Shown: one piece after another, positions 8,563 through 16,703 of the stretch | How the letters are laid out: each line of letters opens with the position of its first letter | Position numbering within the stretch: position 1 is the stretch's first letter | Origin: Chara braunii | Taxonomy: Eukaryota; Streptophyta; Charophyceae; Charales; Characeae | NCBI GenBank assembly: GCA_003427395.1 | Contig: BFEA01000478.1 | Location: 345,081 to 368,091, forward strand | Direction: 5' to 3' | Length of the DNA: 23,011 bases | Program-made: the position numbers and the translations under genes | Notes under the pieces: model-generated | Told to the model about the DNA's origin: nothing | The model's database searches: none | The model's input: the letters and a program-made list of their open reading frames with translations, nothing else

Positions 8563-8680
8563 TGATTTTTTTTTATAGTTATTATTCTTTAAATCAGAAC
8601 CCTACAGTTCTGGCTCCTTGTGCATTATGGGGAGCATCAGTCCGGTTGCTTTTCCACCGGCAAGTCATAAAATTTACAAT
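8563..8680 (-). mobile_element. LINE 3'-end fragment with hairpin module
   Basis: On the minus strand this is only the last 85 bp or so of the LINE A/C/D 3' UTR followed by an A-rich tail (8563-8594). The three stems are kept: CCGGU/ACCGG (8642-8660), GCUCC/GGAGC (8613-8635) and CAGAACU-GUAG-GGUUCUG (8595-8612). The third stem differs in sequence from LINE A yet pairs fully with one G-U, which argues for selection on structure. It is a heavily 5'-truncated insertion. Confidence 0.75.
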
Positions 8681-8764
8681 GTTGAGTGTTGGGTTTGTCA
8701 CTGTGGGAAGGAGGACTACACACCAAAAGAAGTTTCGTTTCAGAATTAGTATTTCAGAATGATT

Positions 8765-8793
8765 TTTATTTTATTGATTTATATTATTTTATT
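8765..8793 (-). promoter_or_regulatory. Poly(A) signals, probably of ORC4
   Basis: On the minus strand AATAAA occurs at 8788-8793, 8770-8775 and 8765-8770, about 330-360 nt past the proposed ORC4 stop codon. This is a reasonable position for cleavage and polyadenylation. The surrounding sequence is very A/T-rich, so chance occurrence is possible. Confidence 0.4.
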
Positions 8794-9126
8794 ATTATTA
8801 TTATATTTCAAAAGGGTCCTTCCAAACATTCATTGAAATGGAAATGATTGAGAAGACTGGCAAGACCCCTGGGCAAGGAGGGCACCAGGGAATACAAGCG
8901 CATGCAGTTCGATGGAAGTGCAGATCTGTATTTTTTCTTTTCTTCTTTTTCCCTTCTGTGAAGATTTTCTCTTGGAGGATAACATCAGCCCATGACAGCA
9001 TGAGGTCTATCTGTAAGGACGGCATAGTTCGACCGTCCGCCGCTAAAATTACAGTGCCATTCTGTGACAGACGACACAAAAAGTGACGACATTTCATGAC
9101 AACATACTTGGAGATGGGAGTTGCAG
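8794..9126 (-). other. Probable ORC4 3' UTR
   Basis: This lies between the proposed stop codon (9127-9129) and the poly(A) signals. A minus-strand frame (8801-9178) is open through it and contains ILAADGRTMPSLQIDLMLSW, which looks protein-like, but I recognise no family and no splice structure links it to ORC4 better than the exon at 9127-9240 does. Confidence 0.35.
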
Positions 9127-9240
9127 TCATTGATAACGTTCCATGACAGCACCAACCAAGACCATTGATTGGGAGCATACATAGCTTTTCACATCACCTG
9201 TTAGGCTGTTAAAGAGTTGGCTCCCTGTCCATTTCTGCAT
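9127..9240 (-). CDS. ORC4: ORC4, probable terminal exon
   Basis: After the TGTCCT|GTGAGT donor at 9339, the first AG on the minus strand is CAAATGCAG, giving a 99-nt intron and an exon that starts MQKWTGSQ. ORC4 proteins end shortly after a Cys-Pro with a short stretch containing Gln/Lys-Trp, so MQKW is in the right place. The rest (37 codons, TGA at 9127-9129) is longer than the usual ORC4 end and not conserved that I can tell. The intron is also open and in frame, so a read-through form would encode 33 extra residues. The true last exon could still be elsewhere, hence the moderate score. Confidence 0.45.
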   Translation of the reverse strand: MQKWTGSQLFNSLTGDVKSYVCSQSMVLVGAVMERYQ

Positions 9241-9339
9241 CTGCATTTGGCCATAGATTTGGAACAGATGATGACATGGAAGACAGGATTTACAGGTAAA
9301 AGCAGGAGTTGGTTGAGAATCGTGAGATCGAAGACTCAC
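9241..9339 (-). other. ORC4 99-nt intron with no stop codon
   Basis: The donor is GTGAGT and the acceptor ATGCAG. The length is a multiple of three and the frame is open throughout, so retention would add residues without breaking the protein. Confidence 0.4.
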
Positions 9340-9486
9340 AGGACAGGTCGGGTGCATCTTGAGACCCCGCTCCAGCTCGGCATGTGAAATGAGAAGCTTA
9401 ATTGGACGGAACTCCATCAAGTCGCACACGGATGCTCGCACATCCGCTGGAGTAACCAGTTCTCTCTCCAGAAGATGTTCAAATGC
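9340..9486 (-). CDS. ORC4: ORC4, C-terminal winged-helix exon
   Basis: This 147-bp exon encodes 49 residues of the ORC4 C-terminal domain. AFEHLLERELV corresponds to KAFEHLQQLELI in human ORC4, FRPIKLLIS to the YxxMKLLLD strand, and LERGLKMHPTCP to the last helix ending in Cys-Pro. The acceptor is a long pyrimidine tract ending CTGAAG, and the donor is a consensus GTGAGT. Both boundaries are phase 0, matching the exon at 16315-16385. ORC4 is an AAA+-family subunit of the nuclear origin recognition complex, and its C-terminal winged-helix region helps the complex encircle DNA. Confidence 0.9.
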
Positions 9487-9520
9487 CTTCAGAAAAAAAA
9501 GAAAAAAGAAAAAAGAAAAG
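9487..9520 (-). promoter_or_regulatory. Polypyrimidine tract and 3' splice site of the ORC4 intron
   Basis: On the minus strand a run of more than 20 almost pure T/C residues leads to CTGAAG|GCA. This is a strong branch-to-acceptor signal and fixes the exon start at 9486. Confidence 0.75.
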
Positions 9521-9599
9521 ATATCCAGCCAATCATCAGAATTTCAGCATCAGCTGAGGGATTCTTTTTTATAAAGGAAAGCTGTGGAATTATGCATGT

Positions 9600-9662
9600 A
9601 ATGATTGACACCACCAGACACATCTCTGGAGCTGCTCATAAAGAGATCATGAGTTCAAATCC
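9600..9662 (+). mobile_element. SINE family 2 copy, left half (LINE C target)
   Basis: GCTGCTCATAAAGAGATC followed by ATGAGTTCAAATCC resembles the tRNA-like part of the SINE dimer at 18871-19240 (GCTACTGTTACTAAACAGATC, then AAGTTCAAATCC). The sequence resumes at 14146 after LINE C. GTTCAAATCC fits the RNA polymerase III B-box, so LINE C is inserted at the B-box. Confidence 0.55.
9648..9662. repeat. Target-site duplication of LINE C, left
   Basis: CATGAGTTCAAATCC is perfectly repeated at 14146-14160. It lies directly before the T-rich run that represents the A-tail of LINE C. Confidence 0.88.
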
Positions 9663-9705
9663 CCTCTTTTATTTATTTATTTATTTATTTATTTGTTTTT
9701 TTAAA

Positions 9706-9771
9706 CAGGTCCTTATGGTCCTGGCTCCATATCCATTCTGGGGAGCGTCATTCCGGTTCCTATTCCACCGG
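9706..9771 (-). other. LINE 3'-terminal three-hairpin RNA module, copy in LINE C
   Basis: On the minus strand the stems are CCGGU/ACCGG (9753-9757 with 9767-9771), GCUCC/GGAGC (9724-9728 with 9742-9746) and CAGGACC-AUAA-GGACCUG (9706-9723; six of seven pairs). It lies directly before the A-rich tail. Confidence 0.6.
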
Positions 9772-10002
9772 CAAGTCGAGATATTGAAATACAACGTTTG
9801 TTACTCACTCACGCTTCCTTCCGTTTGTCCGAAGGAACCCTGACCAGTATTGATTGCTCCATGCTAAAGGAGGATTGACTGCCAGCTTGCCTTCCTCATG
9901 ACTTCCTCTCAGGTCCCACCTGTGAACCTGTCGAATCTACCAGGACGTAGCAAGAAACACAAGAAAGTAACTTTTGAACTAACTCAAATCCCTGTCGGAG
10001 CA

Positions 10003-10497
10003 TCAGGTCATGTTGTCTCTCAGCCTGTAGCGTGCCATGTCTTCCACCTCAGCACACCGTTTGTCACGTTCGCAATTTTGCCTCGTATTAGCCAGGCAGT
10101 TCTTGGTGACAAGGAGGTGCGCCAAGGGTTTGTGGAGTGCTATTCGGTCCACCACGGTGTCTGTCACCGTGCTCTCAGTATCAGAATCCCCGCTGTCCTC
10201 CTTTCCTGGGACAGAATCGAGGCTGTATGCCCCCATGCCGCCCTTGGACTGGGGGTGGGCAGCCTCATCCTCGCCACCTGGGGATACCTTGTCCTCGATC
10301 ACGATGTCCTCTTCGTCCATATCTCCCTCATCTTCCTCCATGTCCTCATACACCGGAGTGGCCTCACCTTGCAGGGAGTTCTTGGTGACGAGGAGGTGCG
10401 TCCCGAGTATGGAAGCTAGTGAGTCAGCCATGACTACCGCCGGACACATTCTGCCAGCTAGGACGCTGTACAGGAGTGTGCTGTGATGGTGTTCCAT
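10003..10497 (-). pseudogene. LINE C ORF1, acidic C-terminal part
   Basis: This frame continues ORF1 after a frameshift near 10480. It holds a highly acidic segment (EDMEEDEGDMDEEDIVIED, about residues 51-69) and two copies of HLLVTKN, which come from a direct DNA repeat (TTCTTGGTGACRAGGAGGTG at about 10099 and 10379). I know of no function for it. The acidic tail is probably disordered. Confidence 0.45.
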
Positions 10498-11339
10498 GCT
10501 CTCAATGTCAGACCGACCCGTAGTTTGGCCTTTTCGTCAAGTTTGACAGGGATGGGGTCGAAAGGTTTGGGGTTCTCAGTCGCCTGGATGTTGTCCTCCC
10601 CGCCTGTTGTGTCGTGCAGAGGGGCTTCGTAGACTCCCAGGGGAAAGTCTGCGGAGGTACTGTCCCTGATGCACCTTGCTAATGCTCGTTCATCATTGAG
10701 GGTGGGGATGTCGAATGATACATTTGTTGCGACCTGCCATTCATTGAACTTGCTTCTGAACCGGACTGGGACCAGGGGTCGGACGGCTTTGATGGTCTTC
10801 CGGTCCAACATTGCTGTCTCAGTGACGTGAGCAGCCGAGTTCTCAGCGACTTTCTGGATTGTGATGTACTCCTTTCTGTGTCCTTTTCTGTAATCTTTGT
10901 TCTGGTCGAACAGGCGCTTTGTCTGAGCTGCCATGGTTGCGATCTCCTGTGTGAGCTGGCATTGCTCGCTTTTTTGCCTGTTGGCATCCTTCGACGGTTT
11001 CCTTGCTTTCTTGTCACTACCCTTTGATGGTTTCCAGTTCTTTGGAGCCATGTCCCTGATGGAGTCCCTTGGGGTGTGGGGATCGAGGCCAGGGTCTGTG
11101 TCGGTTCCCACATACTCCCTCTCCCTTTTTTTCTCATAGTATCTGAATGCGCTGGGTTCGGATAGCTCGCTCTTCTGCCGCAGCAGATCGTAGTTTTTTT
11201 TGGATGGCGGGATCCCTGCCACGGTTGCCTTGCCTGCACCGGGCTTGCTTATCTTTTCCCAGTGCTTCATGCAGGCCACCCGGATATCAATTTTTTTTTC
11301 TTGTTCATATTTGGCTTTTTCCAAGTATTTCTCAGCCAT
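10458..11339 (-). pseudogene. LINE C ORF1, central basic part
   Basis: A frame of 293 codons starts MAEKYLEKAKYEQEKK and is rich in Lys and Glu, with charged helical segments (GSDKKARKPSKDANRQKSEQ) that could be coiled coil or RNA-binding. It lies in line after the zinc-knuckle frame and looks like a continuation of ORF1 in another frame, since its start falls where the preceding frame (11267-11902) stops making sense. I do not recognise a named domain. Confidence 0.5.
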
Positions 11340-11700
11340 GCGATGGGGACTTCTTTTTCTTTGGATTCTTTGTTGGGATTGTTTTTGGTGGGTGAGATGT
11401 ACATTCCTGTTCGTGTTTCAGAGTCTGGGCCAGGGCCTTTTTCGAGAATTGTCCCGGGCGAGGGGTTTAGTGGAAGTTGGTCCTGTTTGGGTGTCTCCTC
11501 TGCTGTACCATCTGATGTATCTTCCGTCTCCCTTCTCTTCTTCTTGCCTCCCCTGTCTACTGTGTTACCTTTCGGGGGCGAGGCCTGTCGCTTGAGGGCG
11601 CTCTCCGATTTGGGATAGCGCTCCTCGATGATCTGTCTGGCTGCGAGGAGAATTTTGCTATCTTCCTCTCCGTTCTGCAATAAATCGGCTGTCTGATGCC
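11267..11700 (-). pseudogene. LINE C ORF1, linker in a shifted frame
   Basis: From about 11700 the match passes to a new frame reading EEDSKILLAARQIIEERYPK, then a Lys/Arg cluster (GGKKKRRETED) and a Pro/Asn-rich stretch. The Lys/Arg cluster could act as a nuclear localisation signal. The preceding frame ends nearby in an Arg-rich run that looks like shifted sequence, so a one- or two-base indel near 11650-11700 is likely. Confidence 0.45.
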
Positions 11701-12840
11701 TGACGCTTCCAGATCCCACATCAGGTCCTTGTGTTTCTTCTCCTCCATGATCGCACAGGGATCGATCACCGGGTCTGAGTGGAACTTCCCAGGCAAGCCG
11801 GTGACTTTTTTGGCTCCAATCACGTGCCATTTGCTGTCTAATGGGGGGAATATGTCCGATTGTTTTGTCGTTGGTGTCATATTGTTGTACGTCCAGATCC
11901 ACTTGGGATCAGGGATGGTGTCGTCGAATACCCAGCCATCATACTCTGGGTCGTTGATGAACCAGATGCCCTTGGCTTCTTCAACCTCGACACGCATACT
12001 CTGTCGTAGTTTCTTCTCCCTCAGATGATTGGGGGAGCGGGGGCCTTTGGGGTAATTCCCTAGATGGCCTCTCTCTCTGCATCTGAAGCAGATGGGAGAT
12101 GCTTTCGTAGAGACTTCGACTGTGAAGGATCCATCTCCAATGATACATTCCCACTCTTCTGGGAAGATTGGGGGATCATCGGTGAGAACCTCCAGTATTG
12201 CGGTCATTGAATCGCAATGTGGTGCCAGGAAATCTGGGGTTCGAAGGACCCATTTCAAAATCTTGTTGGCCGGGTACTCAACCTCTAGCTGATCCTTGAT
12301 CAGGGGGTGGCCCCTGATCGGGATTTTATTGAATTGAACCCAAAACTCCTCATGCAGCAGTCTCTGCTTAAACGAAGCGGCCGGTGAGATGTCGGCTTTC
12401 TGTGCTGTCTCCGGTTTCCAGTGTGCGATGGAGCACACTGATCCATTACAGTTCAGAGTTTCATGCTTTTCGATCAAGTGGGACGCCTGATTGGCATCCT
12501 TGAAAACCAGCATCAACATATTCCGGCTCAGAGTGCGGATAGTGAATTTGTCTGTGGTTGATTTGATGTTTTCGTGTTCTTGGATAGTCTTGGTTAACCA
12601 TTTTCTTTTTTCTACCGCAGGGAGGCAACCTCCTGTGTTGGAGAAGGTGAAGACCAAGGCGTGTTTCTCGTACAGTGCGTTGGTGTCAGCAATTTTTTCT
12701 TTGGGATAGCCCCATGCTGTCACTTCCTCTTCAATCCCATTGATGCTGACCTTCCTTACATTTTTTTCGCCTTTGATCTGTGGAGATTCCAGCAAAAAGT
12801 GGAGGGTTTCGTGGTCACTGACCGAGCCACTTGGTTGTCA
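11557..12840 (-). CDS. LINE C ORF1 protein: DUF4283-like domain and zinc knuckle
   Basis: A frame of more than 410 codons carries the hallmarks of plant LINE ORF1 proteins, which bind the element RNA. A DUF4283-like fold spans about residues 45-135: ALVFTFSNTGG, KFTIRTLSRNMLMLVFKD, then ETLNCNGSVCSIAHWKPE. A CCHC-type knuckle near residue 238 reads CFRCRERGHLGNYP. The spacing is CX2CX4HX4, but the last ligand is Pro instead of Cys, so the knuckle is probably damaged. No ATG opens the frame in a sensible place; the frame is open back to a TGA near 12850, where an ATG lies in another frame. The copy is therefore probably inactive. Confidence 0.75.
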
Positions 12841-12849
12841 TGTGCATTT

Positions 12850-14145
12850 GCCCATGGTTTTTGGTTTGGCCGCTAGGACTGATGCATAGCGGCGCTGGAA
12901 GGTCACGGCCATGGTTGGTGCCGTGTTTGAGGGTTAGGAGCGGTGTGCGGGGGGGGCGGGGGGGAAGGGTGCGATGGTGATGGGTCTGTTCCAGTGGGCG
13001 GGTCGTGGTAAAGGTCGATTACGGGCAGGGTGGTTTAATCTCTTTTTTCGTTTTTCTCGTTTATTACTCAACGCTGTGTGCGTTCGGCTGGTTCTTTTTT
13101 TCTTTTTTCCCTCTATTTCTTTATTTTTCCTTACCTATTGCCGGTTCTAAGGCGGGGGAGAAGCGATGATTGGGAGCCAATCACGTGGCCGGGAGTGGGA
13201 GGGGAGATCGGGTGGGTGTCGAAGAGGAGAGAGAAGAGCTGGGCAGGGGAAGGGATGGATGGTGAGTCGGAATGTTCAGGATCCAGGGGAGTAAGATCAG
13301 GGAAGTTGGCGATGGGGGTGATGAGATCGAAGGCAGGGTCGTGGGTGAGGTGGCTGGTTAGCGAGCGACGAATGGGGGGGTGGATTTTTGGAGTTAGGTG
13401 TGTGGAAGGTTGGGGGGCGCAGTCTGTGAGACGGATCTTTGGAGTGCGTGGGGGATTACAAGAGGTGAGGAGGGACGAGTCCCCACCGAGGTTTGGGCCT
13501 GGGGTTAAAGTGAGCGTTGGAAGCCGTGGGAGGGAGGACAAGGGATGGGGGAGAGGAGAGCGTGGAGGTGGAGGGAAAGGCGGCGGGGGGGGAGGTCAAA
13601 TGTTAGTAGAAGTCTTCACTCGGATGCTTGGTCCTTGTTGTCGTGGCGCTCCTCTAACGCTTTAGGGCTGCACTGATGCTGCTCCTGGTGTTTCGACGAC
13701 GACGGAGGAGAGGTGCTTGTAGTTCCTCGAGTGTTGTTATCGACTGGGCGTACACGAGCGCCACGAGCAGGTTTCCGTGAGATCTCCGTGAGGTCTCCCT
13801 TGTTGGTGATGGCAATTGTGTCGGCTGGTCCGCGGAAAAGGGATGGCTTCGTTGAAAGAAGATGTGGTGCGGTCACACGTGGAGCGCAGGCTACCCGCAG
13901 CCTGTCGGCGATGGCTGGTGATGGCGGCTGGCCGCCCACATTCGAAGTTCGAATCGGGGCGGGAGCGGCGAGGCGAGTCGGCAGGTGCACGTTGGTGGGA
14001 GGCCGGCGGAGCCGGCGGGCACGGGGACAAGGTCCCCTGGGCGTTCGCTCGGCGGGTCTGGGGTGGCTGCTTGCGCGAATTAGTGCTGCGCTCCGTTACA
14101 CGCTTACCGACGGTGCAAGCGCACAAAAAAATAGACTGACGCTCA
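12850..14145 (-). other. LINE C 5' region, GC-rich
   Basis: This lies between the 5' insertion end and ORF1. It is strongly GC-rich and CpG-rich near 13700-14100 and has a purine-rich G-run zone at about 12940-12965 and 13540-13600. Minus-strand frames at 13131-13541 (Pro/Ser/Thr-rich) and 13616-13990 are open but low in complexity. They may be upstream leader frames or decayed ORF1 N-terminus. As the 5' UTR of a near-full-length LINE it should contain the internal promoter, though I see no diagnostic motif. Confidence 0.45.
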
Positions 14146-14160
14146 CATGAGTTCAAATCC
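14146..14160. repeat. Target-site duplication of LINE C, right
   Basis: CATGAGTTCAAATCC is identical to 9648-9662. The SINE sequence continues to the right with TGATTGAGAGGATTC. Confidence 0.88.
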
Positions 14161-14367
14161 TGATTGAGAGGATTCTATGGCAAAATATACACACTTCTCG
14201 TTGTCCAGTTATATGCTCGCTGATCTTGCAACAACGGTATGATTATTACTATTATATATAGATAAAAGATGGATGTCACGGGAGGAAGAGCTCGACAAAA
14301 AATGCAAACTCTGAAAAACAAGTTAAAAATTTCTGAAAACTCAGTAGAAAATACAAGTCAAACAGAG

Positions 14368-14452
14368 GTCCTTCCGGGCATCCGTTAAAAAATAAAATTT
14401 TGAGTGGTACAGAAAGATTAGCACGACCCCCACACAAGGATGAGACGCAACA
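14368..14452 (+). pseudogene. U6: U6 snRNA pseudogene
   Basis: The sequence starts GTCCTTCCGGGCATCCG, matching the U6 5' stem-loop (GTCCCTTCGGGGACATCCG), and continues with TAAAA and then TACAGAAAGATTAGCA (U6: TACAGAGAAGATTAGCA). It runs through CCCC...CACAAGGATGA and GACGCA, the U6 telestem side. The AGC triad is kept. The ACAGAGA box, which pairs with the 5' splice site, is altered to ACAGAAA. An A-rich stretch follows in place of the U6 3' end and T-run, and no plant U6 promoter (upstream sequence element plus TATA) is visible. This is a retroposed, inactive copy. Confidence 0.88.
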
Positions 14453-14528
14453 GAAAAAACAATCCAAAAAAAAGACATGGCCCCTGCACAAGGATGACAC
14501 ACAATAGGAAAAACAATGGAAAAATACC
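14421..14528 (+). repeat. 54-bp tandem duplication within the U6 pseudogene
   Basis: Unit 1 (14421-14474) and unit 2 (14475-14528) both contain the U6 segment ending ACAAGGATGA and the same A-rich tail (CARAAAAAACAATSSA type). Unit 2 retains the more U6-like bases CATGGCCCCTGCACAAGG. The A-rich tail is therefore part of the duplicated unit. Confidence 0.8.
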
Positions 14529-14765
14529 AAGCCAAGAGAACTACAGAAGTGCAATCTCGAGAGTTGGAAATAGGTCCACGCTGCGCACCAAATTGCAAAC
14601 AAACCGTGCAAGCAGGTGTGTGAACCACACTTCCTGAAATGTTCCAATGTGGCTGGCAGCTGGAAAATCTCGAAAAACTGGAGAAGCGTTTAAACTTCAA
14701 AAGATGTGCTAAAAACTGGTGAAATCATCGAAAAAGTCATTGCAAGCTCCATTTTCATCACACTA

Positions 14766-14876
14766 CCATCTTCACCCGAATACATTGCCCAGTCACTATA
14801 CGTGTATTTGGGCCAACTTTCAGTCTGTGATCAAATACAGCAATAATGACCGGGCATTCTATGTGGGAGAAGACGA
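14766..14876. mobile_element. TA-flanked hairpin MITE, second copy
   Basis: This 111-bp relative of 5338-5443 has a left end CCATCTTCACCCGAATA and a right end that is the reverse complement of TCGTCTTC...CATAGAATGCCCGGTCATTATT. It is flanked by TA on both sides (14764-14765, 14877-14878). Internal blocks (CAAATAC near the right arm, GTATTTGG near the left) also match the first copy. Its terminal repeats are more diverged from each other, so it is probably an older insertion. Confidence 0.75.
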
Positions 14877-14878
14877 TA

Positions 14879-15226
14879 GCACTCCACAGCTGCTATATAA
14901 GTGGTCAGTGTTTGAAGAGACCTTGTGGCTTGATCGACTGCCTCTTCCCAGAGGGCGTCTACTTACTCCAGGAGTCCAAAAGACCACTCGACTTGCTCAC
15001 ATTTGCACAATTATCGATCGAACAAAGGTAAAAGTTTTTCAATTTTTAACACAAGAAAGTGACCAATCCAATGAAGGTACAGGACGAAGCAGGAAACAAC
15101 ACTTGACAAAATGCATAATTGTACCTTCATGGGCATGTTGCAACATTGTCACCTCTCTTCATTTCAGTAGTCATCCCCCTCTTTTCACCCTCCGTTTCGA
15201 TCTCCTGTTTCTTCTCTCTCATATCT
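14879..15226. other. Unannotated intron sequence
   Basis: The plus-strand frame through this stretch is open but begins inside the MITE and ends in the microsatellite, with no recognisable domain. I see no gene. Confidence 0.4.

Positions 15227-15299
<73 letters not shown>
15227..15299. repeat. Compound microsatellite (CT)n(CA)n
   Basis: A CT run (15227-15246) passes directly into about 27 CA units. It lies in the large ORC4 intron. Confidence 0.97.
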
Positions 15300-15304
<5 letters not shown>

Positions 15305-15392
15305 GCACTTGGGAATAAAATGAAGTGAGGACATGAGCAAGATGAAAAGAAATGTTGCTGCATAAGAGAGAAAACTGCCAACCATAACCAAT

Positions 15393-15570
15393 TGGCCTAG
15401 GTCAGTTGGTACACCCTCGAACTGTTGAAATGCAGACCGGAGTTCGAACCCCACTGAAAGGAGATGGGTAAAATACTACAATTGAAACAATTCTGAATTA
15501 CCTACGGCCGGTCAGTTCGATGATGACATCTCAAGGTTGTCACCTTTTTTTTTTTAATAAATAAAAAAAG
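15393..15570 (+). mobile_element. tRNA-derived SINE, family 1
   Basis: TGGCCTAGGTCAGTTGGTA at the start fits the polymerase III A-box region of a tRNA (TAGCTCAGTTGGT type), and GGAGTTCGAACCCC about 40 bp later fits the B-box. A tRNA-unrelated body follows (GAATTACCTACGGCCGG, GATGATGACATCTCAAGG), ending near a T-run and an A-rich stretch. The same body is present at 18593-18745 and, truncated, at 7905-8150. The A-box has one change from the tRNA consensus (GG for GC). Confidence 0.8.
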
Positions 15571-16314
15571 AAGAAAACTGCAGACCATAAGTGAAAGTTG
15601 CAAGAAAGAAGTGAGGCGAGAAACAGACACTGGTTACAGATACTGAGAGCAAAGCGGAGTATATACCCCCCCCAAGGGTTACCTACGCGGCAGCCTCCGA
15701 TGCTGACCATTGACACCCAGCAACACAGGTGGAGCAAAGATGATTGTGGGACACAATTGAACGGATAATAGAGCATTGATTAAGCCTTCCAGCCTGATGT
15801 AGCCATCATTTTGACAGGCAATAAATTGCCCACCACATAATGCCTCATAGAAGGTGTGGATTTCATTTGGGTGGAGTTTTGTACACAAAAATCTGATTTG
15901 ATCAGACGATGAGTTCCCCATGGGCCCATTGCATCTCTGACTGACTGATATTGCCGATGGTAAATGATCTAAAAAGTAGTAAATACTAAAAAGTTAAAAA
16001 CTCGTTTTCAACTTTCAATTTTCAAGTGCAAAATGAAAGGTAGGTTGTGAGCCTTGTGATCCATGATAGAGAAATCTGAGACAGCAATAATGAATAATTA
16101 TTAATTAATCCCCTATGACGACTCTGACAGCCATAATGGGCACATAATTTTCAACAAAATAGCAGCTCGACCTTGGTTGTGAGTCTCATGGAAAATGGAG
16201 GATGCTAAAATGGCAGCACAGTAGCAGAAGGACACTGGCAGACAGCCAGACCCTGCAGGCAAGGTGGCAGATGGGAGAGAGGAGGAGGGAGGAGAAAGGA
16301 AAGATGGGCTTTAC
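15571..16314. other. Unannotated intron sequence
   Basis: A minus-strand frame at 15679-15921 starts MGNSSS and looks protein-like, ending near CGTAG|GTAACC, which resembles a donor. The ORC4 phases join without it and I recognise no family. The remainder is A/T-rich with no feature. Confidence 0.35.
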
Positions 16315-16385
16315 CCTCAATGCCACCCCACGAGAATATCTGTCACAGGAATTATGCACATGATTGGCCTGCAGATGGTCATACT
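16315..16385 (-). CDS. ORC4: ORC4, internal exon
   Basis: This 71-bp exon begins after TTCTTTTGGCTGCAG and ends AGG|GTAAAG. Two bases complete a Glu codon begun in the upstream exon, then it reads YDHLQANHVHNSC and DRYSRGVALR. This is the segment between the MVYxEFxxF motif and the KAFEHL motif in ORC4 proteins, where a Tyr and a VAxK/R run are conserved. It ends in phase 0, as needed by the next exon at 9486. Exon length, phases and both splice sites agree, so the assignment is firm although the stretch itself is variable between species. Confidence 0.88.
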
Positions 16386-16520
16386 CTGCAGCCAAAAGAA
16401 CAGATTGACAAAAAAAAAAATGAAAAAAAATTGCACAGGTTTAGAAAACAGCTCTGAGGTAATGACCATCCACCTTCCTTTCTAGACAAAGAAGACGATC
16501 AAAAGAAAAAAGAGCTTTAA

Positions 16521-16698
16521 ACCACCAGCACATGGGCACCTGGGGCGCGGGTCTGACACCTCAAATTCTGGAGGCGCGAAACGAAAATGGGGCCGCCGAT
16601 CGAATTTATCAACGGCGGGCTCAGCGTTTGACGTTTCGACCTCGTTTTCTTGTGGCGACAAGTTTCGTACTGCGAGGCTGGGGCTGTGTACTTGTGGT
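16521..16698. mobile_element. TTAA-flanked MITE, copy 2
   Basis: This 178-bp element has a left end ACCACCAGCACA and a right end that is the reverse complement of ACCACAAGTACA. It is flanked by TTAA at 16517-16520 and 16699-16702. Subterminal blocks recall copy 1 (7953-8103), notably CCCAGC near the right end. The interior differs, as is common between MITE subfamilies. There is no coding capacity. Confidence 0.65.
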
Positions 16699-16703
16699 TT
16701 AAG

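Larger units (their letters stand above)
9663..14145 (-). mobile_element. LINE C, ORF1-only retrotransposed element with no ORF2
   Basis: This 4,483-bp minus-strand unit is bounded by a perfect 15-bp target duplication. Reading on the minus strand it has a GC-rich 5' region (about 14145-12850), a long ORF1 in several frames (about 12840-10000), the LINE 3' UTR shared with LINEs A and D (from about 9960), the three-hairpin module (9706-9771) and an (AAAT)n-type tail (9663-9705). No reverse transcriptase, endonuclease or zf-RVT sequence lies between ORF1 and the 3' UTR. The target duplication shows that the present ends are insertion ends. The ORF2 loss could predate transposition (an ORF1-only parasite, like mammalian HAL1) or be a later deletion. 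Confidence 0.8.

Noticed and set aside
8801-9178. Minus-strand frame past the ORC4 stop as an alternative ORC4 C-terminus
   Set aside because: It does not carry the ORC4 end motif and no good donor/acceptor pair links it to 9340; treated as 3' UTR.
13078-13665. Long Gly/Arg-rich frame on the plus strand
   Set aside because: It is antisense to the G-rich 5' region of LINE C and contains only compositional runs (GGGG-derived Gly), with no domain.
14368-14452. Functional U6 snRNA gene
   Set aside because: Altered ACAGAGA box, missing 3' end and terminator T-run, A-rich tail, and no U6-type promoter upstream.
15393-15465. Functional tRNA gene
   Set aside because: The A- and B-boxes fit, but the acceptor stem does not close and the same sequence with a SINE body recurs elsewhere.
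15690-15935. Minus-strand frame starting MGNSSS as an extra ORC4 exon or a myristoylated protein
   Set aside because: The ORC4 exons on either side join in phase without it, and no family or second exon supports a separate gene.
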